DNA of 64,000 bases from Thelephora terrestris (GCA_015956445.1 WIUZ02000023.1:248001-312000), one strand, 5' to 3'; shown: positions 11,719-22,713, numbered from the stretch's first letter. Notes: generated by a model from the letters alone, not told the origin. Made by a program: numbers and translations.

Positions 11719-12818
11719 CTAAGTCAAGATCTGAATGGAGCCGGAAGCGAGACTAGCGTTGTAGAAATCCCTGGCTTGCTCCCATGATTTTGCCGCGTAG
11801 TAGAAACTCCCAGAAATTCCAAACACCCAGGGCTCGGCCTCTTCCCTGACAATGGGTCTATGAGATGAGCGCCGGGATTGAGAACCAACTCACCAGTCGG
11901 TAAATATACCCACGTAGAGACCCTTGGTGATGACAAAATACATACAAGGAGGAGCATGTCCTGGAGCCGTAGGAGGGCTGTAATAGGTTCCTGGAGCCCC
12001 TGGCACGAAACGTAAGGCCACGCGGATCTTTTCGAGTCGGAATAAAGACACACCTGAGGGAAGGAACGGGGGGTGATAGCTATAGTCGGGGAACCTGACG
12101 TTTTCTCGAGAGGAAAGGATGAGAGGATAACGGCCATGGATCTTGAGTGAGGCTGATGATGGAATTTGCTCTGGATCTGGGATTGGAGTAGGGATACAAG
12201 TGAGAACCGGAGACGAGGTAGGAGCCGGGGGTATGGCCCTGGTAGGGGTAATAGTAACTGTGCGACGAGGTAAAGAAGTAGTGCTGGGTTGATCGGGATC
12301 TATCCCGACGTTGGGCGACCCAAAGTCCGCGCCAAAGTCTTCGGCCCCAGGGGGAGGGTAGGTGCAGGAACCTGAAAAATGTCAGACAAGATGGAAAAAA
12401 GTACTGGAGACTTACGCGGGTCCATGGCGAGGCCTTTAAAGTCCAAGGAGACCTTACGCCCCATCAAATCCAACGCCAGGTCAGCCTTCATCAAGAGGGA
12501 GTCTAGCCTGTACCGAATCTCCCTCAACTCATCCTCGGGGAGCTCGACGATTAAACAGTGAGACATCCGTATTAAGCCGTCGCACATCGCGAAAGCAGTT
12601 GAGTTGGGAAGCACTACAAAGTCAGCTCCAGCGATTTGGTGGCGCATTGTAAACAGGGGAGAGGTAAAAGATGCAGGTTGATGACGACGGCGGGGAGGGC
12701 GTGGAAAACAACCTTTCCCGTTGTTTAAATACATACTGTAGGCAGACCGCTTTGGGGACGAAGGCGGCCACATGGCCTGAGGCGTTGGCTGGCGTGGGGG
12801 GCGATGATCCCGCGGCAT
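11719..12818 (-). CDS. protein with RNase H1 N-terminal (viroplasmin-like, Cauli_VI) domain
   Basis: The N-terminal half is Pro/Arg-rich, then LIVELPEDELREIRYRLDSL (possible helix), then a Pro/Thr-rich linker (PPAPTSSPVLTCIPTPIPDP). The C-terminus reads YYSPPTAPG, MYFVITKGLYVGIFTDW, then PWVFGISGSFYYAAKSW and EQARDFYNASL. This is the pattern of the small RNA/DNA-hybrid-binding domain found at the N-terminus of eukaryotic RNase H1, with the Tyr-Val-Val-x-x-Gly-x-x-x-Gly-Ile-Phe core. Introns are good: one after AMDP (GTAAGT..TTTTTCAG), one near 12058-12003, and one splitting FTDW (GTGAGT..GTCAG) that joins to EEAEPWVFG. The stop is at 11719-11721. No RNase H catalytic domain follows, so cleavage is not expected. 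The start is uncertain: ATG at 12818 or a more internal one. It lies in the inverted-repeat unit, 2.5 kb upstream of the transposase. Confidence 0.6.
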
Positions 12819-13720
12819 CTGAATATCATATATGAAAATTTTGCAAAACTGATCGAGCAACCAACCTCCCCGCTACTTCCAAGTCCTCCAGGTTTCGAGC
12901 TATCCCCTACCTTTCACCAGCCACCCACCACCTCTTGGTGGGGCTCACATGGGAGTGGTTCGGGAGATGGATGGTCGGGTTGTTGGTTATATGGGTGATG
13001 TGCGTAGCTAAGCATTCCCTCTCTCGTTGATATGTATTGATGATCATTTTCGAAAGGCAAGATTCGGTGGAGCGGAACGTGGCGTCTCCTCCTGAATGAT
13101 TCACACGCCTTACGTCCCTCAGCTTGATGGATTAAAGGTTGAAGGAGGTGATTATGGCCCAGTTGGACTTCGACTTGCTCAATGGATTAAAGTTTGATAG
13201 GATGATTCTTGCTCAGGTCATCGACTTGCTCGATGGCTATTTCATACCAACTCTGGAAGGCGTAACTCACTCTGTGTATAGATATCTCCGTGTTTCACTT
13301 GGGCGCATGCCAAAGATGGTGTCGGCTGACCCGATGGTCACTCGCCGGTGCACATGTTCCTTCCACTCATTCTCTCGGCCCCACTGCCAGGTGCGTCAAC
13401 TGGCAGACTTACACGAGACCAGAATTTTTACAAGAGAAGTAATTTACCTAGCCGCCAGGATGGTGCACTAAGACTGAATGTGACGCCGAAATGGTACCAT
13501 CGCGACAAGCGATTGTCGGCCTACTGGGATCCTCAAACAGGCTCACAAATACCATGCGCAACACCGGCAGAGAACACGCAGTACGGGTTGCCAGAACGCC
13601 TTGACATCCATAGCAACTTGCTGTCGATTCTCCGTATGGAAGGGCACTGGTCGCACTTCAGGTGGATATAAAATCCAAGTTATCAGGTCAAGTGTGAATC
13701 CCATCATACCCTCTGACCTC
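12819..13720. other. no gene seen
   Basis: Short open frames only. A near-duplicate of about 20 bp (CGACTTGCTC(A/G)ATGG) occurs at about 13168 and 13220. I could not build a spliced gene. Confidence 0.4.
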
Positions 13721-13857
13721 GTTATTACTCCTCCACTAGTCTTACCTTGTTATCGCTCCCTCGCCAGTCTCACCTCGATACCGCTCCTTCGCCAGTCTCA
13801 CTTCGTTATCACTCCTTCGCTAGTCTCACCTCACTCCTTCGCTAGTCTCACCTCACT
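13721..13857 (+). repeat. 28-bp minisatellite abutting a start codon
   Basis: About four and a half copies of a unit containing ACTCCTTCGC(C/T)AGTCTCACCT are arranged head to tail, with internal variation (TATTACTCCTCCACTAG first, CACTCCTTCGCTAG last). The final partial copy runs straight into the ATG at 13858, so the array forms the 5' leader or core promoter of the next gene. It is a C/T-rich tract of the kind common at fungal transcription starts. Confidence 0.8.
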
Positions 13858-16714
13858 ATGCCGCCAAGACGCTCGGACGGGAAGTCTAAGGAACAGGTCG
13901 AATTTCTGACGTCCCATTTGGCAAACTTTTTTATCCATCAGACCGCTGGATCGTTGGATCGTTTCTGGCCACGTGTATACGAGGGCTGGCAGAAGCAGTG
14001 GCCTATCGTCCCTCCTGCTGAGGACATCAAGGTACACGGCTCGCGTGAGAAAGCATTATCGAAACTCCGTGCGGCTAATAACAAAGTGCGTATTATAAGA
14101 TGCCTCTACCTTTTATTCTAATCATTCATTTCATCGATAGAATCTACGCACGTGGTTCCACAACAAGGGTCGTCCGACCTCCAAGTCGTCAAAATCCGAT
14201 CTGCGATTGGGCCAAACTGAAAAGCGAAAACTCGCCCCTGCACAAGCCTACTGCAATTACAACTGGGAATCCGGCCTCAAAGACGTCGTTGAGGCCCGCT
14301 GGGACCAACATCTGAAGTCCCAACCGACCCCAACCTCTGCCGCTCAGATCCCGATCGACTTCAAACTCAAAATTTCAAAAGAGCTCTACGACGCGCTTCC
14401 TCCTGACGAGAGGAAACAGGTTGAAGAGCGTCGTGATGCGGAATGGGCGAAACTGTACCGGCCGGTACGGGACATCGTGGATCCTCAGGAACGAGATGAG
14501 AAACTCACCTGGCACGAACAGTAAGATATTCCTACATCATTATCTGCAACGTCTTCTTATATGGTCGTTGCACCACTCTAGTAACCAGCCCACGGTGGCA
14601 AAAACCTTGTCCCGTGCGCTCAAGAACCTCGAAGATCAGGCAGGGTGTATTGCCCATCTGCTTGTTGGGTATGTAAATCCTCGAGATGGAACCGCGACCT
14701 TTCAGAAGTGAGTTTTCGATGCATTTCCCAGATCGCCTCAATCTAACGCCCTTGAAATGAAGTTATTCTCAGGGGGAAGGTGAGTTTTTGGACTTTCGCC
14801 ACTTCTGCGGGGATGATTGGAACGATGTCATCGAGAAGAGGTTCACAGAGTGGGGTATGGAGATCTTCGGTAGTACGTGCCCCTGAGACATAGTCGAGGA
14901 AAAAACATTAACCGCCTTGCTTCAGAACCAAATACTAGTGGACGATCGCAATTCATGTTCACCAACGCACCTCCTGTCCCTCAACCCACTGCGTCCTCGT
15001 CCACCACGCGGGATTCTGCAACTCCGATGGAGGAATACAGCGAAGCCTCGCCTAGTCCCAGTATCAACGCAGTCGACGATGTTGAAGGTGTCGGGATTGC
15101 CGACGTCATTGCTCTTGACGAGCACGCTGAAGACGCGAGGGCCGTTCCTCAGGAAATCTCTGCAACTCAACAGACGCCCGGGCCCATCGAGTTCATCTCC
15201 CCCCAGGAAATCTTCGGGATTCCTATGTCCATTGAGTTCACTGCGGACAACATTTCCACCACTTCACCCGTTGCTGTCCAGCTGCCTTCCATTGCTCCTT
15301 CGCCTCTTGATTTTCCCCGGGTGACCACACCCCACCAAACCACCATTGCTCCTGTGGTCTCCGGACCCCTTCTTGTCACTCCTCTTGAGCCATCCCAAGC
15401 CGTTGTTTCCCCTCTTGCTTCTGAAATCACAGATCTTGTCTCTTCCTCTGATGCTCTTGGTTCGCCTCATCAAGCAAAAAATCACTCCGTCGTTGATAAG
15501 CTCTCCGGTACACACGACCTCCCTCAAGCCCCTCAAGTTGTCGGCCCGCATCCTGCAGAAGGGGCCACCAATGGCATGTCTGGAACGACCAGAAGCACCT
15601 ACAAAACTCGGGTATGGACCGAGGGAGCACTCGCCATTCAATCACGACGTGATTCTGTGGAAGGAGCCCCTGACGTCATTTTGACACTCGGCGGGTCCGG
15701 GTATGAACTTCCAGGGCGCCCATATGACTCACCCCTTTCCACCGCGTCATCTGCCACGTCTCATCACTTAAAACAGACCACGACCCCATTTGACAACCTC
15801 ATTGTACCCTCGTCGCAACAGTCGCTCGAGGGGGTCTTGACGATACCTGTGGAGATCAATACGACCCTCTCTTCCATCTCCGGTGAACCTGCTATCCCAC
15901 CACAGGAAGAGCATCTCGAGGCATCTTCCCCCGTCGTCAGAAAACTATCCCTCTTTACTCCCCGGATCATCCCCACCTACCATATCGACCGATCGGACAT
16001 CCCGTCCTGGCTCATCGACCGTGGGAGACTCGACTTCATTCTATCCGTGGAGGCGGGAGGTCTCTGGGAAAAACTCATTATGACCTGGCTCCGTCAGGAG
16101 AGAAGGCTCGGTTTTGGCCTCGACGAAAAGATTGTGAGTAGGAGTCTATGTCGTCCCCCATTGCATTTCTAATCACTTTCCCACAGGGAGTAAACCTGAA
16201 CTCGACACAGAAGCCCAAAATCCTTGGCGAATACTTCAAATGGCATCACAACCCCTCCAAAGGGGATTCCGTCGTATTGCCGGAGTTCGGCGAGGAGGTC
16301 GCGCTTTGGTGGTACAGTATTCAACCCCAATGGCGTCCCAAGTCCAAGACCCACGACAGTGACTACTCTTATATACTCGCCGGTGGGAAGAAGGGCGTGT
16401 TCCTCCTCATCTTGTGCTTGGCTTGGTGGGACCGCGCGTGGGCCCAGAAGTTGGAGGGAGAGAAGCCTGAACGCCATGTAGCTGCACGAGCTGCCACAAA
16501 GGACGACGCCAACTTGGATCCCCGCAGTCTACCTGCTCACGATTGCGCCTGGTTCAATATCCTCTGCGACCTGATATACGTCCTGGAGCGTGCACAGGGC
16601 TGGCCGGTTCCCGCCAAGGGTGGTCCCGCGACCACGGGAGCACGCTCCGGACGAACGAAGCGAGCAGCTGAGCCAGCAAACGCTTCGCCGCGAAAGAAGA
16701 AGAGGTCGTCTTGA
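13858..16714 (+). CDS. Trp-rich multi-exon hypothetical protein
   Basis: A well-formed gene of unknown function. Exon 1 (MPPRRSDGKSK, LDRFWPRVYEGWQKQWP) joins through an intron at about 14083-14140 to NLRTWFHNKGR. This continues through CNYNWESGLKDVVEARWDQH and VEERRDAEWAKLY. Later exons give TVAKTLSRALKNLEDQAG and HLLVGYVNPRDG, then DFRHFCGDDWND and KRFTEWGMEIFG. A long Pro/Ser/Thr-rich disordered stretch follows (about 14930-15940). The C-terminal part reads IPSWLIDRGRLDFIL, then after an intron at about 16134-16186 GEYFKWHHNP, VALWWYSIQPQWRP and GVFLLILCLAWWDRAW. It ends with a basic, nuclear-signal-like KRAAEPANASPRKKKRSS. From memory, similar proteins with this Trp spacing are numerous in agaricomycetes, but I cannot name a function. 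The start is fixed by the minisatellite junction. Confidence 0.7.
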
Positions 16715-17233
16715 TTGTTCCTCTATAGCTGCTTTTGTCTTCACCCCCATTGCCCGCTGATCACCTTCCTGCCCGTTTTCTTTTTTGTTGACGCTCTCTC
16801 ACAATCCACCCGCCTGTCTTTGCAAATATCTACGAGTGCTGATGTATACCGCTTTCCCGACTACCGTTGACTTTGCCTCTCGCCCTTGTTTTTACACCAC
16901 CTTAACCACCTGTCTTTACAAGTTACCGATCAATATCGTTGTCATCGTGTTTGACATATCGTTCGACACATGAAAATTGATCACGCTGGATATATCGATC
17001 ACTTTTGTCTTCAGTCGGGCACCGGAAATGCCAATAATGAATGAATGAGGTAACCGCCTCGGAGTACTTCTCGAGTAGTGGTCATCCTTTCGCGCGAGCA
17101 CTATCTATTCAGGATGGGCAACTTCCCAAGTGGTCCGTTGCTGGCTTCTTATCTCGCCACATCCCCATATTTGGTCGTGATAAAAGGATGCTCGTGCGGG
17201 CAGATGACACAGTTTTCCCCCTCCTAGCCCCCC

Positions 17234-18278
17234 ATGCAGAACAGCAGAACGACTGGGTCCCCTGCCCTGTTCGAGGCCCGTATCGCGCTCTCTAGTCGTG
17301 CCACTCCTGTTACTCCCACTCCAAGACGTGTCCGTGGTGGTGACGACCTTTTGCGAAGCCCCATTTCCGCACGCGAATTTTCCTCCAAGAAGTCTCGCCG
17401 AGACGACAGCATTTTTAGTGAATATAAGGCAATTTTGAGGCGTGCGACAACCCTCGTCACTTTCGAGTGGGATGCTCAAACTTCAAAGGGCGCTCTCGTT
17501 CCCATTCCTTAGTGAGTCGTTTTGATTTCCTGTTTTAGCTCCGCTCACATTGCCGTGGGTCAGCCCTCTGGATGAGAACGGATCACCAGTCGAGCCGTCA
17601 CATTTGCCGCAGTTCCTTCAGACACATGACTGGGATCGTCCGTCATGTTTCTGTGTGATGCGTGGATCCCCTCGCAAGGCACAGTTCCTCGTCCCAACCT
17701 GGCGGGAGTCCGCATCGTTTGATATGATGTGTCTCGTCTGTCCCGAGTCCGACTGTTCCTACTTCGGTGAGTTTGCACGTCACGTCTACACTCACAGATT
17801 GTTGACACTTCGGCATTTAGTGAACGTTGTCGAACTTATGAGTAATTACAGGGACCAAGTCCTGTCCGTTAGAGACGCAGGTGCGAGCGAAAGCGACTCG
17901 GCGACATCGAGCAGTGGTCAGTATATTTGAACCACCTCAGTGCGTACTGTGGCTTACTACCACGCGATTACTCTAGGTATCACCGCAGAGGCTGTCCCGA
18001 AGAAACGTAAGCGCAACCTTCGACAGAGGGCTCCCGATGTTAAGGGGAAGTCGGCCAGTCTCAACGTTGCCTCGTCGTCGAGCCGCCCCAAGTCACATCC
18101 AAACGATTGCCCATCTGCAGGGGTCGCTTCAACAGTTTCAAACCTCCTCAGCAGACACGGTGTCCTCCAGGAACAATTTTACAAGGCATTCCGTGTTTGT
18201 GACTATTGTCGTAGGATCGTCTGCAATGAGACCTCCCAGATTGACGGCCACGTTTGTGTAATTGAAGTCGAAGACTAG
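17234..18278 (+). CDS. hypothetical protein with C-terminal Cys/His pairs
   Basis: Four exons fit cleanly. Exon 1 (MQNSRTTGSPALFEARIALS) ends VPIPY. A 52-nt intron at 17512-17563 joins to PLDENGSPVEPSHLPQFL and continues through WDRPSCFCVMRGSPRK and MCLVCPESDCSYF. A second intron is likely at 17767-17820, although the frame stays open through it. A third joins SSSG to ITAEAVPKKRKRNLRQR, a strong basic nuclear-type signal. The C-terminus holds CDYCRRIVC, ten residues, then GHVC, a plausible zinc-binding cluster, with another CLVC..C group upstream. Function unknown. It is co-oriented with the preceding Trp-rich gene, 520 bp away, and lies inside the inverted-repeat unit, so it may be element cargo. 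Confidence 0.55.
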
Positions 18279-18996
18279 CTAGTGCCCGGTTGTACCTATT
18301 TTGATCTCATCATCCACAATATATTTCTTGTTGTTTCATGAGTGCAGAGGTGTCTATCCTAAAATTTATTGTATGGAAGGACTTATGTTAGTCTCCAGCC
18401 TAGACGAACAAAGCTACGTGCGGAAGGAAGACAACGCCGCGGAATCTGCCGGACGAGAGGCGGATTCGTGAGGAGCGAGACTCGACCAAAATTAACGGCA
18501 ACGTTGGAGAGGCGTTGTCGAAGCCAAAGGGGTCACCGGCACAGGTTTCCCGACTGCACAGGTCCTCGTTGCCATTGCGATGGGAAAGGGAGGCAGTTGA
18601 GATCACGCGGACAGTCGACTGAATGTCGCCCAATATGTACATATATGATGTGACTCGACTCGGACAAATAAGTCAAGCTTGTTTTGGAATGAGGAAGGGA
18701 GAGCAGGGTCACGACGCGATGCAAAGACATATGGGAACGACAAAAAAGGGAACGTTGTACTGTCAGGGAAGCCTACGAAATGAATAGGGACATAAAGCGG
18801 AAGGAAGCGGCTGCAATGTGATGGAAGGGGAAGGTGATCTACTAATGGAGGGCAAACAACGTGTCGGATAGAAGTAGGCAGACGCGAGCTGTGCAAAGTT
18901 CCTTCCGTCGTCTTAGTCGCAGCTGTGTTGCTTCAAGCCATGATCAGTAATTGGATGGACAAGGTGGAAATCAGATAACACGCAGTCGGCTGGAAG
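18279..18996. other. no gene seen
   Basis: Purine-rich plus strand with no convincing coding frame. It lies between the Cys-pair gene and the inner end of the right inverted repeat. Confidence 0.4.
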
Positions 18997-20690
18997 CGGA
19001 TTTGCGAGCAAAGGGGAAGGGGCGAGATGATTCGAAAGGCAAAGGGAAAGAAACTTACCAAGCAGAGTGAACGGCGTCGGCCAATCACGATGCAGGATCG
19101 GGAAGGATGCGAGAGGGAGGTCGTTTCACCCAACAGAGCGCGATAAGATAAGAAGAGATCGAAAGGGGAAGAGGGTTGCCATGCGGGGCGGAAAGAAGGC
19201 ACGGGATGGGGAAGTGGCATCGACCAGTGATATTTTGACGTCATCAAAGCACCTGAGGGGTTGGGGAAGGACTGCTGTTCGCCACAAAGCGCGATAAGAC
19301 ACGGAACGAGGGAAAAGGGAAGGGACTTGCCAAATGGAGCAGACGGAATCGGCGGGGCGGGACTGGCGTCGACCAATCGTAACGCAACGTCCTTAGAGCA
19401 CGTGGGGGAATGCGGCAGAGCGGCTGCTCCCGATGAAATGCAATAGAGCAGGATCGACCGAAAGGTATAGATGATTTCCAAGAGGGGCAAAAAGCGCTCG
19501 GAAAGTGGGATGCGCGGATCGGGGGGGCAGACCAGCGTCGGCCAATCAAAAAGGAGCATCCACGAAGGACGCGAGAGCATGGGGAGAGGTTGTTGCTCCC
19601 GGAGAAATGCGACAACAGAAGAAACGGGCGGGAAGAGGAAGAGGATCGCCAAGCAGGGCATGGGAGAAGCGGGCCGGGACGATGAACCAAGTTTCGTCGA
19701 CCAATAGGCGGAGGGGATCCATGAGGCACGCGCGAGGATAGGGGGAGGACCGTTGCCCATCGCATAACATGCTGGGAATATGCTGAGTGAGAGGGAAAAG
19801 GGATTGCCAACTTCACAACGGCGCGAAGGATGGGATCGGAGCAACAGACATTGGCCAATCAGAAGCACTGCACAAGAAACACCCGCTGTCGTCGAGTGAG
19901 GGGCGTCTACCCAAGGGGAACCCGATAAGTGAAAAATATCCAGGAGGGAAGACAGATTACCCACCTAATCTGGAGGCCGGATCATCCGCTCGGCTGAGAA
20001 ACGAGCGGTACGGGTGCCACGTCATCGCAAAGCAGAGCGGCGGGACGGACAGACCGAAAAGAGTAGCTGCGTACGTTGCGAGGGGAGGGGAAGAGAGAGA
20101 GGTGGGATTAGGCAATGTGGCTGCAGCGTGTAGGATGAGGATCAGAGTAATCGGGTGGATGCGGACCAATCGCAATGCGGGATAAAGTTCCCACAGTCGC
20201 GACGCATCCTCGAACGCGAGAAGCTGGCCTAGGGGGGAGGGAGGGGGGAGGGAGGGCCATTCCCTACGCAGGAATTTGCGGGAGGGCCTCATCGCGAGCT
20301 CAGAACCCGGGACGCCAGGTTCTTTGCTGATCGCGGGATGCCCGCGCGCCATCACGGTCGAAGCTCTCGTTTCGCACGGTTGCTATTGTCGCTCACGTTG
20401 GGAATGGCAACGCAGGGCCCAGTATTGGCGGAAAAAATCGATATATTTGGTAAAATAATCATTATTTACAGAGGGAAAGGCTGCGGAGCGCCGCTGGCAG
20501 CCATAGGGAACAACCCAAATATGGCCTCATGGGATTGGCCCAATTTGGAAACCTAATTTTCAACCTGGATTCTGGGTGCTTGAGGTGAACGTTACAAAAA
20601 TGCCCACAACATGCTTGTCAGCCTGGATAACACAACATGGTGACACAGTTATCACCAATTTTACATACGATGGGGACCACCATTAGTGCC
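18997..20690 (-). repeat. right long inverted repeat
   Basis: This is the reverse complement of the left repeat. It has only one unit of the 218-bp type where the left copy has three, so it is about 436 bp shorter. Its outer end (20610-20690) aligns loosely to 985-1045, its middle is almost identical to the left copy, and its inner 280 bp is more diverged. On its outer side it abuts the copia gag fragment at about 20640-20690. Confidence 0.85.
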
Positions 20691-20923
20691 TGCTGAATTG
20701 GAGTGATGACGGTGGATCCAATGAGTCCTTTGGCCTTGTTGTAGCGACTGCGAAACTTGGCCTTCTCAGCGACGGAATCGTCGTAAGGTACGTCCTCTCC
20801 AGTGATCTGGTCCCAGCAGTCACCTAACAACGCTAGGTTCTCTACTGCAGTGGACCACTCGGCGTAATTTGCCTGGCCGGCGAGGACAGGGACGCTTGAA
20901 ATTTGCTTAGCGAGATCGGACAT
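20690..20923 (-). pseudogene. Ty1/copia gag N-terminal fragment
   Basis: ATG at 20923 opens a frame reading LAKQISSVPVLAGQANYAEW, STAVENLALLGDCWDQITG, then AKFRSRYNKAKGLIGST. The order 'L.G.NY..W....' followed by a short helix and an 'A...I' helix is that of the copia-type gag N-terminus (UBN2 / DUF4219 style). Likeness to gag stops near 20690, where the inverted repeat takes over, so more than 90% of the retrotransposon (rest of gag, protease, integrase, reverse transcriptase, 3' LTR) is missing from this side. The LTR and primer-binding site lie correctly just upstream. Confidence 0.7.
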
Positions 20924-21025
20924 CGCGTAAGACTTTTTGTGATGAAGAGGGTAGGATGCAAAGGAGGTAGGAGGGGAGATGGTTCTTGATAAAACGAGGT
21001 GGGTAGCGTAGTCTGAGGTTTAGAG

Positions 21026-21047
21026 CGTTCGAGCCGGGCTCATAACC
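21026..21047 (-). promoter_or_regulatory. copia-type primer-binding site (half initiator tRNA-Met)
   Basis: Reading on the minus strand, the LTR ends CCAACA and is followed directly by GGTTATGAGCCCGGC. This is complementary to the anticodon arm of an initiator tRNA-Met (..GGGCUCAUAACC..), the half-tRNA primer used by copia-class elements. It sits about 105 bp upstream of the gag ATG. Confidence 0.65.
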
Positions 21048-21347
21048 TGTTGGACGACGGCGAAACCTAGACGTATCGCTGTAAGCGAAAAGTCCTCAAT
21101 CAAGAGTAAAGACGATTTATTGTACCTAGACGTATCGCTGTAAGCGAAAAGCTATCGACTGGGTAAGCGAGGGTTCTAGAAAGAGAGAATAAAATATACG
21201 CACTCCTCAATCAAGAGTAAAGACGATTGAGGAGTCGAAACGAAAATTGACTGATCCTGTACGCGGTAGCGGTCGTGGGAAGTAACTACTAAAAGCGTAA
21301 CGAGATAAGGAAAGGTTCGGAAACACGGAAAGTCTAATATTTCAACA
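21048..21347 (-). repeat. copia LTR (300 bp)
   Basis: The block begins TGTTG and ends CAACA on the plus strand, which is the expected TG..CA inverted terminus. It holds two internal direct repeats: CCTAGACGTATCGCTGTAAG at about 21066 and 21125, and TCAATCAAGAGTAAAGACG at about 21095 and 21208. The primer-binding site and gag start lie on its lower-coordinate side, so it is the 5' LTR of a minus-strand element. No second LTR is in the window. Confidence 0.75.
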
Positions 21348-21541
21348 CATGGTTCAGGGCAATTCAAGAGGATTTCACAAACTCCCTACACCAGTGGCGT
21401 TCGACAAGACAACTGGATTCGGCAACCTCCCATTGACTTCGGATGGCTCCATTTGACCGATGCCGAAAATTCAGAGCACACTGGCTTTGCTGGCCATAAC
21501 GATAAGGTCTTCGACGACGAAGATGCTGGGAGCTCAATATT

Positions 21542-21978
21542 ATGCAGGTTAAACGTGCGTCGACTCCCACAAACCCCGTAAATATGACTCCATATCTCTC
21601 TGCATCTGCCAGTTCTCAGGTCGCGAGCTTGGGAAGTGGAGGGTGAGGCATATGAGACGTTTGCTTGCGGACGCCTTAACGGATGCGACTACCAGATCCT
21701 GACGACCAATACTAAGAACGCTCGAGGGTCCATCACCAAGGGGAAGCTCGCATTTGAAGTTGCGAAACTCGTGAAACGCAACATTGAAGGTATCAAGGTG
21801 AGCGCGGAGTTTTGCCCTCGCGCGCAATGCTTAACGCCCAACCGCGCAGGCTCAAACTAGCTGTGGAGGTGCGACGTTCGAGAACGCGGTTTTGACCAGG
21901 CTTTGCCACGTCTCGAAGTCGTCCTGGCAGCCAGATCTCTGGTACGAGGTTAGCACTCCTGGTCATAATTCACCCTAG
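21542..21978 (+). CDS. hypothetical protein, short paralogue of the next gene
   Basis: The reliable part reads AWEVEGEAYETFACGRLNG, CDYQILTTNTKNARGS, ITKGKLAFEVAKLVKRNI. Through an intron at about 21799-21850 (GTGAGC..CGCAG) it continues to FENAVLTRLCHVSKSSWQP and DLWYEVSTPGHNSP, with stop at 21976-21978. The same motif order (I-T-K-x-K/R-L-A ... F-E-x-x-x-L-T-R-L-x-H-V-S-K-x-S-x-Q-P) ends the convergent gene 736 bp downstream, so the two are paralogous. The 5' end is unclear. I start at the ATG at 21542, but the first exon may be lost to the copia LTR that lies 190 bp upstream. Function unknown. Confidence 0.5.
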
Positions 21979-22713
21979 AAATATGGAAGTTCTCCCTGCC
22001 CTGTTCGGTTGGTTTGATTTGATTTGATTTTGTACTTGGGTAAACGTTTACCATCATGCGCCCCATCCTATGTTACCCTCTGATAGATCTTTTGTATTGA
22101 ATGCTTTGTTTCCGAGTCCTTTTTCCTAGCAATCGAAGCAATAGATTTCCTGCCTCCCCCTTTCTTTGATTTGTCGTCAATTTTTTCCTAATTCATTCCT
22201 CACTGATCCTACCCTGGCATAGCCCCGCCATACCATATACTCGGGCCCGAACGCGGCGAATGAAATATGCCCCCGAGGGCAAGGCCTTGGGGAATTGGCA
22301 TCAGCGACTAGCCTTTTGCGATGGGTCCTCATGATCACCGACGAAGGGTGATATCCACGACCATCAGAAGAATTGTTTTTCGAACGGGTCGTAGCGACTC
22401 GCAGTCAAGGGCAGCGAAAGCTAGCACAAGGAACTGGTTCTTAATCAGCTTGAGGGAAAACAAAAACCGGCATTTTGGGGTCTCCTAAGTACGTATCATG
22501 CAGTTGCGAGAACAGAAAAGCAAATAACCATCCTTATCCGATGAGAACATGGGAACATCCAATTACAGTGTGGCCGTGCGGAACAGTAAGTTCTAACGTC
22601 GCCAGGAATGAAGCAGCGGGACATAAGCAAAGACGAGAAAAGTAAAACCAAAGAGCATATGTTCAGATAGGTCGGGTATGCACAGGCGATCACGCGGGCC
22701 GCAAAGAACATCT
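21979..22713. other. intergenic, convergent 3' ends; nothing seen
   Basis: This spacer between two tail-to-tail paralogues contains a small TTTGA run (TTTGATTTGATTTGATTTTG, about 22013) and otherwise no feature I can support. Confidence 0.4.

Larger units (their letters stand above)
985..20690. mobile_element. putative 19.7 kb composite element bounded by long inverted repeats
   Basis: Two repeats of about 2 kb point inward at 985-3113 (plus) and 18997-20690 (minus). Their cores match position for position (left plus right coordinate sums to 21664 from 1108 to about 1900, so there are no indels there). The enclosed DNA carries a KDZ transposase, an RNase H1 N-terminal-domain gene, a Trp-rich hypothetical gene and a Cys-pair protein gene, and no recognisable housekeeping gene. 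The seven-base word CAGCCTG lies at both edges of the high-identity zone (about 1038 and 20617), but the word is nearly palindromic and so is weak evidence for a target-site duplication. KDZ elements are an established class of fungal DNA transposons. That this whole unit moves as one is my inference. Two independent insertions of one repeat family is the main alternative. Confidence 0.4.

Noticed and set aside
13720-13860. CRISPR-like array
   Set aside because: Units are contiguous with no spacers and the genome is eukaryotic; it is a minisatellite.
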